A stretch of 12,467 nt of DNA from Bacillota bacterium (GCA_023389295.1 JAEWEO010000102.1:1-12467); one strand, 5' to 3'; positions 1 to 7,081 are shown, numbered from the stretch's first letter. Program-made: numbers and translations. Notes: generated by a model not told the origin, from the letters alone.

Positions 1-713
1 ATACGAAGAAGATATTTTCAATCGTTGAAGAGATGGAGAATAAGATTATCAATCAAAGTGATTATATCGGAGGTACGATTAATCTGGGAGGAAGTAATAC
101 ACCGGGGACCTATATTCTTCCCATTGCCATTGGTAAGATGAGAAAAAAATATGATTCTGTAACCTTTAATCTTCATATTGGTAACACCTCAGAAATTACC
201 ACCATGATTGAGAACGGGACGTTAGACTTAGCGGTAAACGGTGGAAACTGTCAATACAATAACACCGTGTCCATTGAGAAGTTATTTGATGACAAATTAA
301 TTGTGGTTGCATCACCTAAGAATGAATTGTGTCAAAAGGATGAGGTTACCATAGATGATCTTTCAGAAGAGGTTTTTATTGTTCATGAAAAATCCTCTCA
401 ATTATATACCAGCTTTAAATTGCTTCAGCAGGAGCTTAATCTACCGGAAAATATCAGTATGTATCTAGGGAGCATAGATGCAATTAAGCATGCGGTTAGT
501 GCTGATCTAGGCATCTCTTTCATGCCCTATTATGCAGTAAAAACAGAAATTGAGATTGGATTATTAAAAGAGATAAAGGTTGAGTATCCAAAGCATGATT
601 ATCCCTACAATCTCATCTATAATAAAAATAAGAGTATTTCTACGACGGTTTCTAAGTTTATTGAAATATTAAAAGAGGTTTATCAACCGGTTAAAGTAGA
701 AGAATCGATATGA
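1..713 (+). CDS. LysR-type transcriptional regulator, C-terminal part (5' truncated)
   Basis: The reading frame is open from the left edge (first full codon at base 3) to a TGA at 711-713, so the ATG at 33 is internal and not the start. The first visible residues (TKKIFSIVEEMEN) look like the end of the LysR linker helix. The rest is the periplasmic-binding-like effector domain: an opening IGGTINLGGSNTPGTYILP strand, then a DLAVNGG turn, a LIVVASPKN strand and a late DLGISFMPYYAV segment, all typical of the family. The N-terminal winged helix-turn-helix (about 85 residues) lies outside the window. LysR proteins bind a small molecule here and usually control a neighbouring or divergent gene, which would lie to the left. 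The ligand cannot be told from this fragment. The gene ends in convergence with the ABC gene at 926. Confidence 0.9.
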   Translation, partial: TKKIFSIVEEMENKIINQSDYIGGTINLGGSNTPGTYILPIAIGKMRKKYDSVTFNLHIGNTSEITTMIENGTLDLAVNGGNCQYNNTVSIEKLFDDKLIVVASPKNELCQKDEVTIDDLSEEVFIVHEKSSQLYTSFKLLQQELNLPENISMYLGSIDAIKHAVSADLGISFMPYYAVKTEIEIGLLKEIKVEYPKHDYPYNLIYNKNKSISTTVSKFIEILKEVYQPVKVEESI

Positions 714-794
714 TATGAAAAGTTTGCTAGTTTCATATTACAAGATAAATTTACTTGATCCCTGTTAAGTTAAGGGTACAAAATATAAAGTTTA

Positions 795-851
795 TATGGG
801 GCAGTTGCAGATTGTTGGTAGGTAGATCCAACATTTTGCAACTGCCCCATA
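795..851. terminator. Long hairpin between convergent genes, probable bidirectional terminator
   Basis: Bases 795-809 and 837-851 are a perfect 15-bp inverted repeat (TATGGGGCAGTTGCA and its complement). Inside it, TGTTGG (813-818) pairs with CCAACA (828-833), leaving a 9-base loop. On the plus strand it is followed by CTTTTAT, and on the minus strand by an A/T-rich run with three consecutive T. It lies between the stop of the LysR gene (713) and the stop of the minus-strand ABC gene (926), so it can serve both. The T-tracts are weak, which lowers confidence in strong termination. The 8-bp repeat ATATGAAA/TTTCATAT at 713-738 is also in this gap. I see no gene in 714-925. Confidence 0.7.
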
Positions 852-925
852 CTTTTATGGTGTTTATTCATTAGAGGTTCTCTTTAATTTATAGGATCAT
901 TTCTATAAATATTGAACGATTCCTC

Positions 926-3580
926 TTATTCGCTTCGTAACGCAACCACAGGATCTTTCTTAGCTGCGAGTTTGGAGGGAATTAACCCTGCAATAAGTGT
1001 TAATATCATACTAATCGCTACCAAAATAACAGCGCCACCAATCGGTAGAGAGGAGGATACACTTGTGATACCGGACACGGCATGAATGATCATATTAATC
1101 GGAAGATTTAATATTACTGTAATCAGAATACCAAGTGAGCCGGATACAAAACCAACGAGTAAGGTCTCTGCATTAAATACGCGTGAGATATCCTTCTTGG
1201 AGGCGCCAATGGAACGAAGGATACCAATCTCTTTCGTACGTTCCAGAACGGAGATATAAGTGATAATACCAATCATTATGGAAGATACCACTAAAGATAT
1301 GGCAACAAAGGCAATGAGTACATATGAGATTACATTAATAATGGAGCTGATAGAGGACATCATGAGACCAACAAGATCCGTATAATTAATCACATATTCA
1401 TCTTTGCCCTCATCTATCATTTGCTGATTGTAAGTTTCGATCGCGTCGGATATTAACTCTTTCTCCTCAAAAGTAGAAGCATAGATATTAATGGTAGAGG
1501 GTTTGTCAAGATCAACGACACCTAGTAGTTCAAGATTACCCTCATAGGTTGCTTCTGTTGTAGGTTGCTGCATCTGTTTGGAGAACATTTCTATGATTTG
1601 CTCCTCCGACATGGTTTGCATATAAGTAGACATCTGGGCTTGTTGCTCTTCGTCAAGGGTTGCAAGGTAGGCATTTACATCTTCCATTGTAACTTCTTTC
1701 TCTTCTTCATTTGTCTTAAAAGCTATTCCGGTAAAGATGTCCGTATCTGGATTAGCAAGCTGTTCTTTTACTATTTTGCTATTATTTACAGATTCCACTA
1801 CATATTCAGTAAGAGCACTAGTATAGCCGATGGCACCGTTCATGGAAGTAGAAACAGAATCTTCATTTGGTCGTATTATTCCTACGATCTTAAGTTCAGG
1901 AGAATGGTCAACTAGGTCCTTCATAAAGAACTCATCCTCGCGCATATCCTTCCAGGTTTTCGTGTTTTTTTGATACTGATAATAATCAGAAGAGAGTACT
2001 AATTTGTAGGTTCTTGCCAGGATCTCTTCATAAGTATAACTTACATCCTTTGATTCATATGTTTCGCCTTTTATTGCGGCATCCATAATTTTATCGACTT
2101 CGTTTGAATCTAATAATCCAAGAGCATACATTACCATATCGCTAATTTCATTATTCTGATTAACAATCAGCACAACTTCATTATAATTAGAAGGCCACCT
2201 TCCGGAGATAACATCGTATTGAGAATTTAATAATTCTTGGTTGCCTAGCATTTCTTCCCAGACATTAAGGTTTGATGCACCCATAGGGCTCATGGGAGCG
2301 CTCATATCAACGTTTTCGTAGAAACTATCAAATAACTTGCTCGGGTTAACCTGTTCCACTCCCCCCGAAGTATCAGAGTTGTAGACATTTAAGTCCATGT
2401 TGTAGCCGTAGGATATTGCACTACTGTGTTTTGATACCTCACTATCCGGATTTTCAATGTAGGCTCTAAAGGCTTCTAAGTTATTCGTTTGTATCTCAGC
2501 CATCATAGTAGCCATCATATCCATCATGATGGTATTGGAATAAACCTTATCCAGCTCATGTGAAGTATCCTTAGTCGTTGCATCAGTCATGGAGGTCACC
2601 ATGCTTGTGATATCCATTGTTTCAGATTCAATGGTAATGGGGTAAGAGGATAGAGTATCCTCCTGCACCTTATCAATGTAAGTCTGTATACCGCTTGATA
2701 GAGATAAGATCAGGGCGATGCCTATGATACCAATACTACCTGCAAAGGCAGTCATAAAGGTACGTGTTTTCTTGGTCATAAGGTTATTTAAGGAAAGTGA
2801 AAGAGCAGTAAAGAAAGACATGGAGGTCTTTGGCTCAGCTTTCCTATTCTTATTTTTTGCCCCCTTTTTTGCAGCTTGTTTTGCTGTTGTATATTCAGCT
2901 ACTTCGTAAGGATTTGAATCATTGATGACTGAACCATCAAACAAATTAATAATTCTTGTGGAATATTCCTTTGCTAAATCCGGGTTATGAGTAACCATAA
3001 TGATCAATCGTTCCTTAGCGATGTCCTTCAAAATCTCCATAATTTGTACGCTGGTCTCAGAATCTAGTGCTCCGGTAGGCTCATCAGCAAGTAGGATTTC
3101 AGGATTATTAACGAGGGCACGGGCAATGGCGACACGCTGCATCTGGCCACCGGACATTTGATTTGGCTTCTTTTTAATCTGATCCGCAAGTCCGACTTTA
3201 GTGAGAGCATCGATGGCTTTTTGTCTGCGTTCCGCTTTGGAGACACCGGAGAGCGTTAGTGCCAATTCAACATTGGAAAGTACGGTTTGATGAGGAATTA
3301 AGTTATAGTTCTGGAAAACGAACCCCACGGAGTGGTTACGATAAGAATCCCAGTCACTATCTTTAAATTCCTTGGTTGATTTACCGCCAATGGACAGATC
3401 GCCCTTCGTATAACGATCGAGACCACCAATAATATTTAATAATGTAGTCTTACCACAACCGGAGGGTCCGAGTATGGATACAAATTCATTTTTTCTAAAT
3501 TCGATATTAATATCTTTCAAAGCCTCAACCGTTGTTTCACCGGCTTGATAATCCTTAAAGATATGTTTTAGCTTTAACAT
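926..3580 (-). CDS. ABC transporter, fused ATPase and FtsX/MacB-type permease
   Basis: This 884-residue membrane protein joins an ATPase (about 1-225) to an FtsX-like permease (about 255-884). The ATPase has Walker A GPSGCGKT at 38-45, Q-loop Gln90, signature MSGGQ at 142-146, Walker B ILLADEPTG at 162-170 and switch His198, so it should be active. A basic linker (about 230-252) leads to one membrane segment (about 274-298), a large extracytoplasmic domain (about 300-745), and three further segments (about 746-775, 805-830, 846-868). The motif ERTKEIGILRSIGAS (780-794) is the usual FtsX cytoplasmic signature. The architecture is that of MacB-type mechanotransmission ABC proteins, which act on peptides, lipoproteins or envelope stress rather than being ordinary importers. 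The ATG at 3578-3580 has AAAGGGG upstream. It is divergent from a response regulator/kinase pair, which suggests joint regulation. The substrate is unknown. The extracytoplasmic domain has Met-rich patches (for example six Met in residues 352-360). Confidence 0.93.
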   Translation of the reverse strand: MLKLKHIFKDYQAGETTVEALKDINIEFRKNEFVSILGPSGCGKTTLLNIIGGLDRYTKGDLSIGGKSTKEFKDSDWDSYRNHSVGFVFQNYNLIPHQTVLSNVELALTLSGVSKAERRQKAIDALTKVGLADQIKKKPNQMSGGQMQRVAIARALVNNPEILLADEPTGALDSETSVQIMEILKDIAKERLIIMVTHNPDLAKEYSTRIINLFDGSVINDSNPYEVAEYTTAKQAAKKGAKNKNRKAEPKTSMSFFTALSLSLNNLMTKKTRTFMTAFAGSIGIIGIALILSLSSGIQTYIDKVQEDTLSSYPITIESETMDITSMVTSMTDATTKDTSHELDKVYSNTIMMDMMATMMAEIQTNNLEAFRAYIENPDSEVSKHSSAISYGYNMDLNVYNSDTSGGVEQVNPSKLFDSFYENVDMSAPMSPMGASNLNVWEEMLGNQELLNSQYDVISGRWPSNYNEVVLIVNQNNEISDMVMYALGLLDSNEVDKIMDAAIKGETYESKDVSYTYEEILARTYKLVLSSDYYQYQKNTKTWKDMREDEFFMKDLVDHSPELKIVGIIRPNEDSVSTSMNGAIGYTSALTEYVVESVNNSKIVKEQLANPDTDIFTGIAFKTNEEEKEVTMEDVNAYLATLDEEQQAQMSTYMQTMSEEQIIEMFSKQMQQPTTEATYEGNLELLGVVDLDKPSTINIYASTFEEKELISDAIETYNQQMIDEGKDEYVINYTDLVGLMMSSISSIINVISYVLIAFVAISLVVSSIMIGIITYISVLERTKEIGILRSIGASKKDISRVFNAETLLVGFVSGSLGILITVILNLPINMIIHAVSGITSVSSSLPIGGAVILVAISMILTLIAGLIPSKLAAKKDPVVALRSE

Positions 3581-3691
3581 TTAAAAATGCCCCTTTCAAC
3601 ACGTAATAGGTCGAGTATAATAAAGGAATATAAACTGAATATTAACAAAAGGATATTTTATGAAAAATTAATAATATATTTCATGAACCTA

Positions 3692-3700
3692 TGTTAGAAT
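3692..3700 (+). promoter_or_regulatory. Possible extended -10 promoter for the response regulator operon
   Basis: TGT followed by TAGAAT (3695-3700) resembles an extended -10 element. There is no good -35 hexamer 16-18 bases upstream, which fits either an extended -10 promoter or one that needs an activator. The palindrome TTCATGAA (3680-3687) lies just upstream and could be a regulator site; this is inference. The divergent promoter of the ABC fusion must also lie in 3581-3728, but I could not choose convincing elements for it. Confidence 0.4.
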
Positions 3701-3728
3701 ACCAATAGAAATCATTGGAGGATACTTT

Positions 3729-4400
3729 ATGTTTCAGATTATGATCGTAGAGGACGATTTTCATACAAGAAAATTAATGAAAGCGGTAATGGAGCAAAAC
3801 GGATATGAACCAGTTCTTGCCGAGAATGGGAAGGAAGCTTTGGAATTACTTGATAGGGTACAAGTGGATTTGATTTTATTGGACGTAATGATGCCATATA
3901 TGGATGGTTATGAATTTACAGAAATACTGCGCCTAGGAGGATGCAATATTCCCATTCTTATGATTACAGCTAAAGAAGCACAGGCGGATAAAAAGAGAGG
4001 ATTTCATCTTGGAATTGATGATTACATGGTAAAACCCGTCGATGAGGAAGAGATGTTATTACGTATTGCTGCAATTCTAAGAAGGACAAATATTATGAAT
4101 GAACATAAATTATACATAGGAAACAGTACTCTCGATTATGACGAGTTGACCATAATCATAGAGGAAACGAAACAGGAGTTACCCAACAAAGAATTTTTAT
4201 TGTTATTTAAACTCCTGTCCTATCCAAATAAAATATTTACAAGAAGACAACTGATGGATGAGATTTGGTCCTTGGATAGCAATACGGATGAGCGAACGGT
4301 TGATGTACATATCAACAGATTAAGAGAACGCTTAAAACATAACAGAGATTTTGAAATAGTCACAGTGCGAGGACTTGGTTATAAGGCGGTGAAATTATGA
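3729..4400 (+). CDS. OmpR/PhoB-family response regulator
   Basis: This 223-residue protein has a receiver domain (about 1-120) and a winged-helix DNA-binding domain (about 127-222), the usual length for the family. The receiver has the acidic pair Asp9-Asp10, phosphoacceptor Asp52 (in LLDVMMP), Thr80 and Lys102, so it should be phosphorylatable. The C-terminus shows the typical RRQLMDEIW, DERTVDVHINRLRERL and VRGLGYK motifs. The start at 3729 has GGAGG at 3717-3721. The stop overlaps the start of the kinase gene by 4 bases (ATGA), which shows translational coupling to its cognate kinase. It probably controls the divergent ABC fusion; that target is inferred from position alone. Confidence 0.96.
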   Translation: MFQIMIVEDDFHTRKLMKAVMEQNGYEPVLAENGKEALELLDRVQVDLILLDVMMPYMDGYEFTEILRLGGCNIPILMITAKEAQADKKRGFHLGIDDYMVKPVDEEEMLLRIAAILRRTNIMNEHKLYIGNSTLDYDELTIIIEETKQELPNKEFLLLFKLLSYPNKIFTRRQLMDEIWSLDSNTDERTVDVHINRLRERLKHNRDFEIVTVRGLGYKAVKL

Positions 4401-5431
4401 AAAAAGTAAGATCCATCCATCTGGTGATGGTGATTTTAGTGCTGTTTATCATGATTTCGTCCGGTTTTATGACGGGAGCCTTCCTTATCTTATTATGGTC
4501 CTGGGGCGTTTTAACCAAAGCCACACTAACGCCCTTGATGCTACAGGTAATATCTCTAATTGTTAGTATTATTCTTGGAACGATGATCTCCATTTGTGTC
4601 AGCAGAAAGGTTTTAAAGCCCTTAAAGGAGCTAATAAACGCAACGAATACCATAGCAAAGGGAGATTTCTCAGTTCGTGTAAAGGAGATAAATCAGAGAA
4701 CGGAACTGGGAGAACTAATGAAGAGTTTTAATCTGATGGCGGAGGAACTAGGTAGTATTGAAATCTTTCGCAATAATTTTATTAATAACTTTTCCCATGA
4801 ATTCAAAACTCCCATCGTATCGATACGGGGGTTTGCAAAGCAATTGAAAAAAGAGACTCTTACGCTGGAACAGCGTCATGAGTATACGGACATTATCATT
4901 GCAGAATCGGAGCGCTTGACGAATATGTCCTCCAACATCTTATTGTTAACAAAGTTTGAAAATCAGCAAATTGTTAGTGATAAGAAGGAATTTTATTTGG
5001 ATGAACAAATTAGAAGATCAATTCTTTTACTGGAAAAACAATGGAGCAAGAAGAAGATTGAATTTAATTTAGACCTCTTGGAGGTAAAGTGCTTTGCCAA
5101 TGAAGAAATGATATCCCATGTATGGATCAATCTGCTTTCCAATGCCATTAAGTTTAGTGATAATGGAGGAGAAATACTAATCCGTTGCCAAACTGACAAT
5201 GAGAATGCATATGTGGAAATTACAGATTATGGGATGGGGATTAGTCAGCAAACTATGAGTCATATCTTTGATAAGTTCTATCAAGGGGATACCTCACGTC
5301 TTATGGAAGGCAATGGTTTGGGGCTGTCTCTTGTAAAACGAATTATCGAACTGGGTGAAGGCGACATTACTGTTTATAGTGAAATGGGAAAATACACTAC
5401 GTTTCAAGTAAGATTACCAATTTATAGATAG
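4397..5431 (+). CDS. Membrane sensor histidine kinase with HAMP domain
   Basis: This 344-residue kinase has two membrane segments (about 10-36 and 47-68) with only about ten residues between them, a HAMP domain (about 69-121), a HisKA domain with phospho-His134 in NFSHEFKTP, and a HATPase domain. The catalytic domain shows the N-box (Asn245 and Asn249 in NLLSNAIKFS), the G1 box DYGMGI (277-282), the F-box FDKF (291-294) and the G2 box GNGLGL (305-310). All catalytic motifs are intact. The lack of an extracytoplasmic sensor domain suggests that the signal arises in the membrane or comes from a partner protein, and the divergent ABC fusion is an obvious candidate. It differs from BceS-type kinases in having a clear HAMP domain. 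It forms an operon with the regulator in front. Confidence 0.95.
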   Translation: MKKVRSIHLVMVILVLFIMISSGFMTGAFLILLWSWGVLTKATLTPLMLQVISLIVSIILGTMISICVSRKVLKPLKELINATNTIAKGDFSVRVKEINQRTELGELMKSFNLMAEELGSIEIFRNNFINNFSHEFKTPIVSIRGFAKQLKKETLTLEQRHEYTDIIIAESERLTNMSSNILLLTKFENQQIVSDKKEFYLDEQIRRSILLLEKQWSKKKIEFNLDLLEVKCFANEEMISHVWINLLSNAIKFSDNGGEILIRCQTDNENAYVEITDYGMGISQQTMSHIFDKFYQGDTSRLMEGNGLGLSLVKRIIELGEGDITVYSEMGKYTTFQVRLPIYR

Positions 5432-5463
5432 CCCAGATAAAATATATAGTTTATCTGGGCTAT
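5428..5463 (+). terminator. Intrinsic terminator of the two-component operon
   Basis: A perfect 14-bp stem (5428-5441 with 5450-5463) encloses the 8-base loop ATATATAG and is followed by the A/T-rich stretch TATTTAAT. The stem contains the kinase stop codon (5429-5431), so transcription ends right behind translation. The stem sequence is closely similar to the csp terminator at 5973-6013. Confidence 0.8.
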
Positions 5464-5575
5464 TATTTAATACATAATTCATAAAATATTTGCGATGCTG
5501 ACATTTTGAATTATCGCTTATCTTTTCATTTTTGTTAATTAAACCAACATGCTACAAATTAATTTAAAAAAAGTA

Positions 5576-5604
5576 TTGACATTGTAGGATATCAATGTTA
5601 TTAT
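5576..5604 (+). promoter_or_regulatory. Sigma-A promoter of the cold-shock gene
   Basis: A perfect -35 TTGACA (5576-5581), a 17-base spacer and -10 TATTAT (5599-5604) with an extended TG at 5596-5597 make a near-consensus promoter. Transcription should start near 5611, giving a leader of about 130 bases before the csp start at 5742. Long leaders are typical of cold-shock genes. Confidence 0.85.
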
Positions 5605-5635
5605 GAATGAAGTTGTTTTAGTTGTAAGTTTTGAT

Positions 5636-5698
5636 TCACATATTTTTGTAAGTCATTAGTACACTTAATGGTTTACAAAAATATGTGATTTTTATTTT
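5636..5698 (+). promoter_or_regulatory. Long hairpin with U-run in the csp leader (attenuator or thermosensor candidate)
   Basis: Bases 5636-5651 pair perfectly with 5673-5688 (16 bp). The helix continues through two G-U pairs, CATTA/TAATG (5654-5658 with 5666-5670) and a further G-U pair to a 5-base loop TACAC. Directly after it comes TTTTTATTTT (5689-5698). This is the form of an intrinsic terminator, yet it lies between the only clear promoter and the csp start. It could therefore attenuate csp, act as an AU-rich temperature-sensitive structure, or end a separate short RNA of about 85-90 bases. The structure is visible in the sequence; the function is inferred. Confidence 0.6.
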
Positions 5699-5741
5699 CA
5701 TCTAAAAATACACAAAATATTTTTATTAGGAGGTATCTTTC

Positions 5742-5945
5742 ATGAATAAAGGTACAGTAAAATGGTTTAACGCACAAAAGGGATTTGGATTTATCACAAA
5801 CAACGAAAATGGAGAAGATATATTTGTACATTTCTCAGGAATCGCTACAGATGGCTTTAAGTCTTTAGAAGAAAATCAAAATGTAACTTTTGATATTACT
5901 AACGGAGCTCGTGGTTTACAAGCTGTTAACGTTGTAGTAGCTTAA
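5742..5945 (+). CDS. csp: Cold-shock protein, CspA/CspB family
   Basis: This 67-residue single cold-shock domain is the normal length for the family. RNP1 KGFGFI (13-18) and RNP2 IFVHF (27-31) carry the aromatic residues that stack on single-stranded nucleic acid, and the opening MNKGTVKWFNAQKGFGFI is highly typical. Proteins of this family act as RNA chaperones and keep mRNA unfolded, mainly after temperature drop or in fast growth. AGGAGGT at 5728-5734 is an almost perfect ribosome binding site, 7 bases before the ATG. The gene stands alone between its own promoter and terminator. Which csp paralogue it is cannot be told. Confidence 0.97.
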   Translation: MNKGTVKWFNAQKGFGFITNNENGEDIFVHFSGIATDGFKSLEENQNVTFDITNGARGLQAVNVVVA

Positions 5946-5972
5946 GTTTATCATAATTGCATAAGAAAGTAA

Positions 5973-6013
5973 TGGCCCTAGATAAAAATAGTTTTATCTG
6001 GGGCTATTTTTTT
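5973..6013 (+). terminator. Strong intrinsic terminator of csp
   Basis: A 15-bp stem (5973-5987 with 5992-6006, including two G-U pairs) has the 4-base loop ATAG and is followed by seven T (6007-6013). It lies 27 bases after the csp stop. The downstream minus-strand small ORF converges on it. Confidence 0.9.
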
Positions 6014-6060
6014 ATCCTATTTTTTCTAAGTAAAACCATTCAAAAAGAGAGAAGCATAAA

Positions 6061-6076
6061 GGGAGTCTAAACTCCC
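6061..6076 (-). terminator. Short hairpin at the end of the small minus-strand ORF
   Basis: GGGAGT (6061-6066) and ACTCCC (6071-6076) form a 6-bp stem with loop CTAA that contains the stop codon of the minus-strand ORF. On the minus strand it is followed by TTTATGCTTCTC, then CTTTTTG. The T-tract is broken, so termination would be weak. Confidence 0.35.
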
Positions 6077-6246
6077 CTTATATTTCCTGATGAAGGCCTC
6101 TTGTTTCCGGCGGACTCAGTATTGTTTGTTAAACTGTTTGATTTTGTCTTAGAACGATGATCAGTATGAGTTACATTTTTATCACTAATATTCTCCGAAA
6201 CACTACTTTTGCCTTGTTTTTTGGATGATGTGTCTTTGCTATTCAT
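6067..6246 (-). CDS. Small hydrophilic Ser/Lys/Asn-rich protein, 59 residues
   Basis: I do not recognise this gene. An ATG at 6246 (minus strand) opens a 59-codon frame to a TAG at 6069-6067. The ribosome binding site AAAGGAG sits 8 bases upstream of the ATG, which is the main reason to believe it. The product begins MNSKDTSSKKQGKSSVSE and ends SSGNIRGV. It is rich in Ser, Lys, Asn and Thr, has no membrane segment or Cys, and is likely disordered and basic. Size and composition recall minor small acid-soluble spore proteins, but I see no family motif, so that is only a guess. It is convergent with csp and divergent from the Ig-domain gene. I found no convincing promoter. Confidence 0.5.
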   Translation of the reverse strand: MNSKDTSSKKQGKSSVSENISDKNVTHTDHRSKTKSNSLTNNTESAGNKRPSSGNIRGV

Positions 6247-6355
6247 AGGAGACTCCTTTCAAAGTTTTTAGTAGTGTTTGTAGAAAAAAAATAAATATAC
6301 ATGACCAATGAGTCGACTAGAGAAATAAGAGGTTGTTCATATTTACAATTTGATG

Positions 6356-6384
6356 TTGATAGATGGTAAAATTTGTAGTACTAT
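6356..6384 (+). promoter_or_regulatory. Probable sigma-A promoter of the Ig-domain secreted protein
   Basis: TTGATA (6356-6361), a 17-base spacer and TACTAT (6379-6384) match the sigma-A consensus well. The start would fall near 6391, about 63 bases before the ATG at 6454. The rest of 6247-6355 holds no gene that I can see. Confidence 0.55.
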
Positions 6385-6443
6385 TTAAACAACAGTAGTT
6401 GAAAACATTCATTACTATTTGTGTCGCTGCTTGGCGGCGGAAT

Positions 6444-6447
6444 GGAG
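6444..6447 (+). promoter_or_regulatory. Ribosome binding site that decides the start at 6454
   Basis: GGAG here is 6 bases before the ATG at 6454, from which a clean signal peptide begins. The in-frame GTG at 6421 and ATG at 6442 would put non-signal residues in front and lack a good site. Confidence 0.7.
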
Positions 6448-6453
6448 ATTTTT

Positions 6454-7032
6454 ATGAAAAAATTAGTATCAATTCTATGTGTATTTGTAATGCTTATGAC
6501 CGTTACATATCCAGTTACAGCAGCAAAAAAAGATACGAAGGCTCCTATGATTACCAAAACCAGTCCGATAGATTTCGGATCTGATATTATGATTGAAAGC
6601 TCAATTGTAATCAGATTTAGCGAGGCAATTAAGAAGGGGAAGAACTTTACGAAAATCAGTATTAAGGAAGCTGAGACGAAGAGTATCAGTTATACTTATG
6701 TGGTAGAAGATAACTTGTTAATAATAACTCCGAAGGCAGATTTAAAATATGATACCTCCTATAAAGTTACAATACCTGGGTCAGCTGTGACTGATAAAGC
6801 TGGAAATAATTTGAAAGAAGCCTATTCCTTTCATTTCATTTCTGAGAAAAACCCATCTAAAGTAGGTACAGATGCAAAGATAGAGGACACCCAATACGTT
6901 CTTGAGATAGGCGTTGTTTTAAAGGAAGAGTTGACCGATGCAAAGCTTGCTTATTTCTCACAGCTATTAGAGAAATTCGGAATCGAAGCTACTTACGTTA
7001 ATATGTATAAACCAGCTGACAAGAAAAAGTGA
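6454..7032 (+). CDS. Small secreted protein with one bacterial Ig-like (Big_5-type) domain
   Basis: Starting at 6454 the product is 192 residues. MKKLVSILCVFVMLMTVTYPVTAA is a typical signal peptide, likely cleaved after TAA (about residue 24). Residues about 28-130 match the Big_5/SbsA-like Ig fold: a TSPIDFGSDI opening, the IVIRFSEAIKKG strand, LLIITPKADLKYDTSYKVTI, and the closing VTDKAGNNLKEAYSFHF. Such domains usually occur as repeats or as add-ons to enzymes and S-layer proteins; here there is one alone. The last 60 residues (QYVLEIGVVLKEELTD through the KKK end) are not part of the Ig fold, and I do not recognise them with certainty. There is no LPXTG, lipobox or membrane anchor, so the protein is probably released or held by other wall contacts. 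Its function is unknown. Confidence 0.8.
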   Translation: MKKLVSILCVFVMLMTVTYPVTAAKKDTKAPMITKTSPIDFGSDIMIESSIVIRFSEAIKKGKNFTKISIKEAETKSISYTYVVEDNLLIITPKADLKYDTSYKVTIPGSAVTDKAGNNLKEAYSFHFISEKNPSKVGTDAKIEDTQYVLEIGVVLKEELTDAKLAYFSQLLEKFGIEATYVNMYKPADKKK

Positions 7033-7081
7033 TCAAAAGCTGTCGGGCAAATTAATTAAATAAGCGACCTTTTGGGATAGA

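Noticed and set aside
1565..1915. Plus-strand open frame of 116 codons opposite the ABC fusion
   Set aside because: It lies fully inside a clear gene on the other strand, has no ribosome binding site, and its product resembles nothing; it is a shadow frame.
4360..4653. Minus-strand open frame across the regulator/kinase junction
   Set aside because: It overlaps two well supported coupled genes and shows no signals of its own.
5550..5588. Tiny frame ATGCTACAAATT... (12 codons) before csp
   Set aside because: It has no ribosome binding site and lies across the -35 of the csp promoter, so it would not be transcribed from it.
6399..6584. Plus-strand open frame of 61 codons in another frame at the start of the Ig-domain gene
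   Set aside because: The overlapping frame has a signal peptide, Ig-fold motifs and a ribosome binding site; this one has none.
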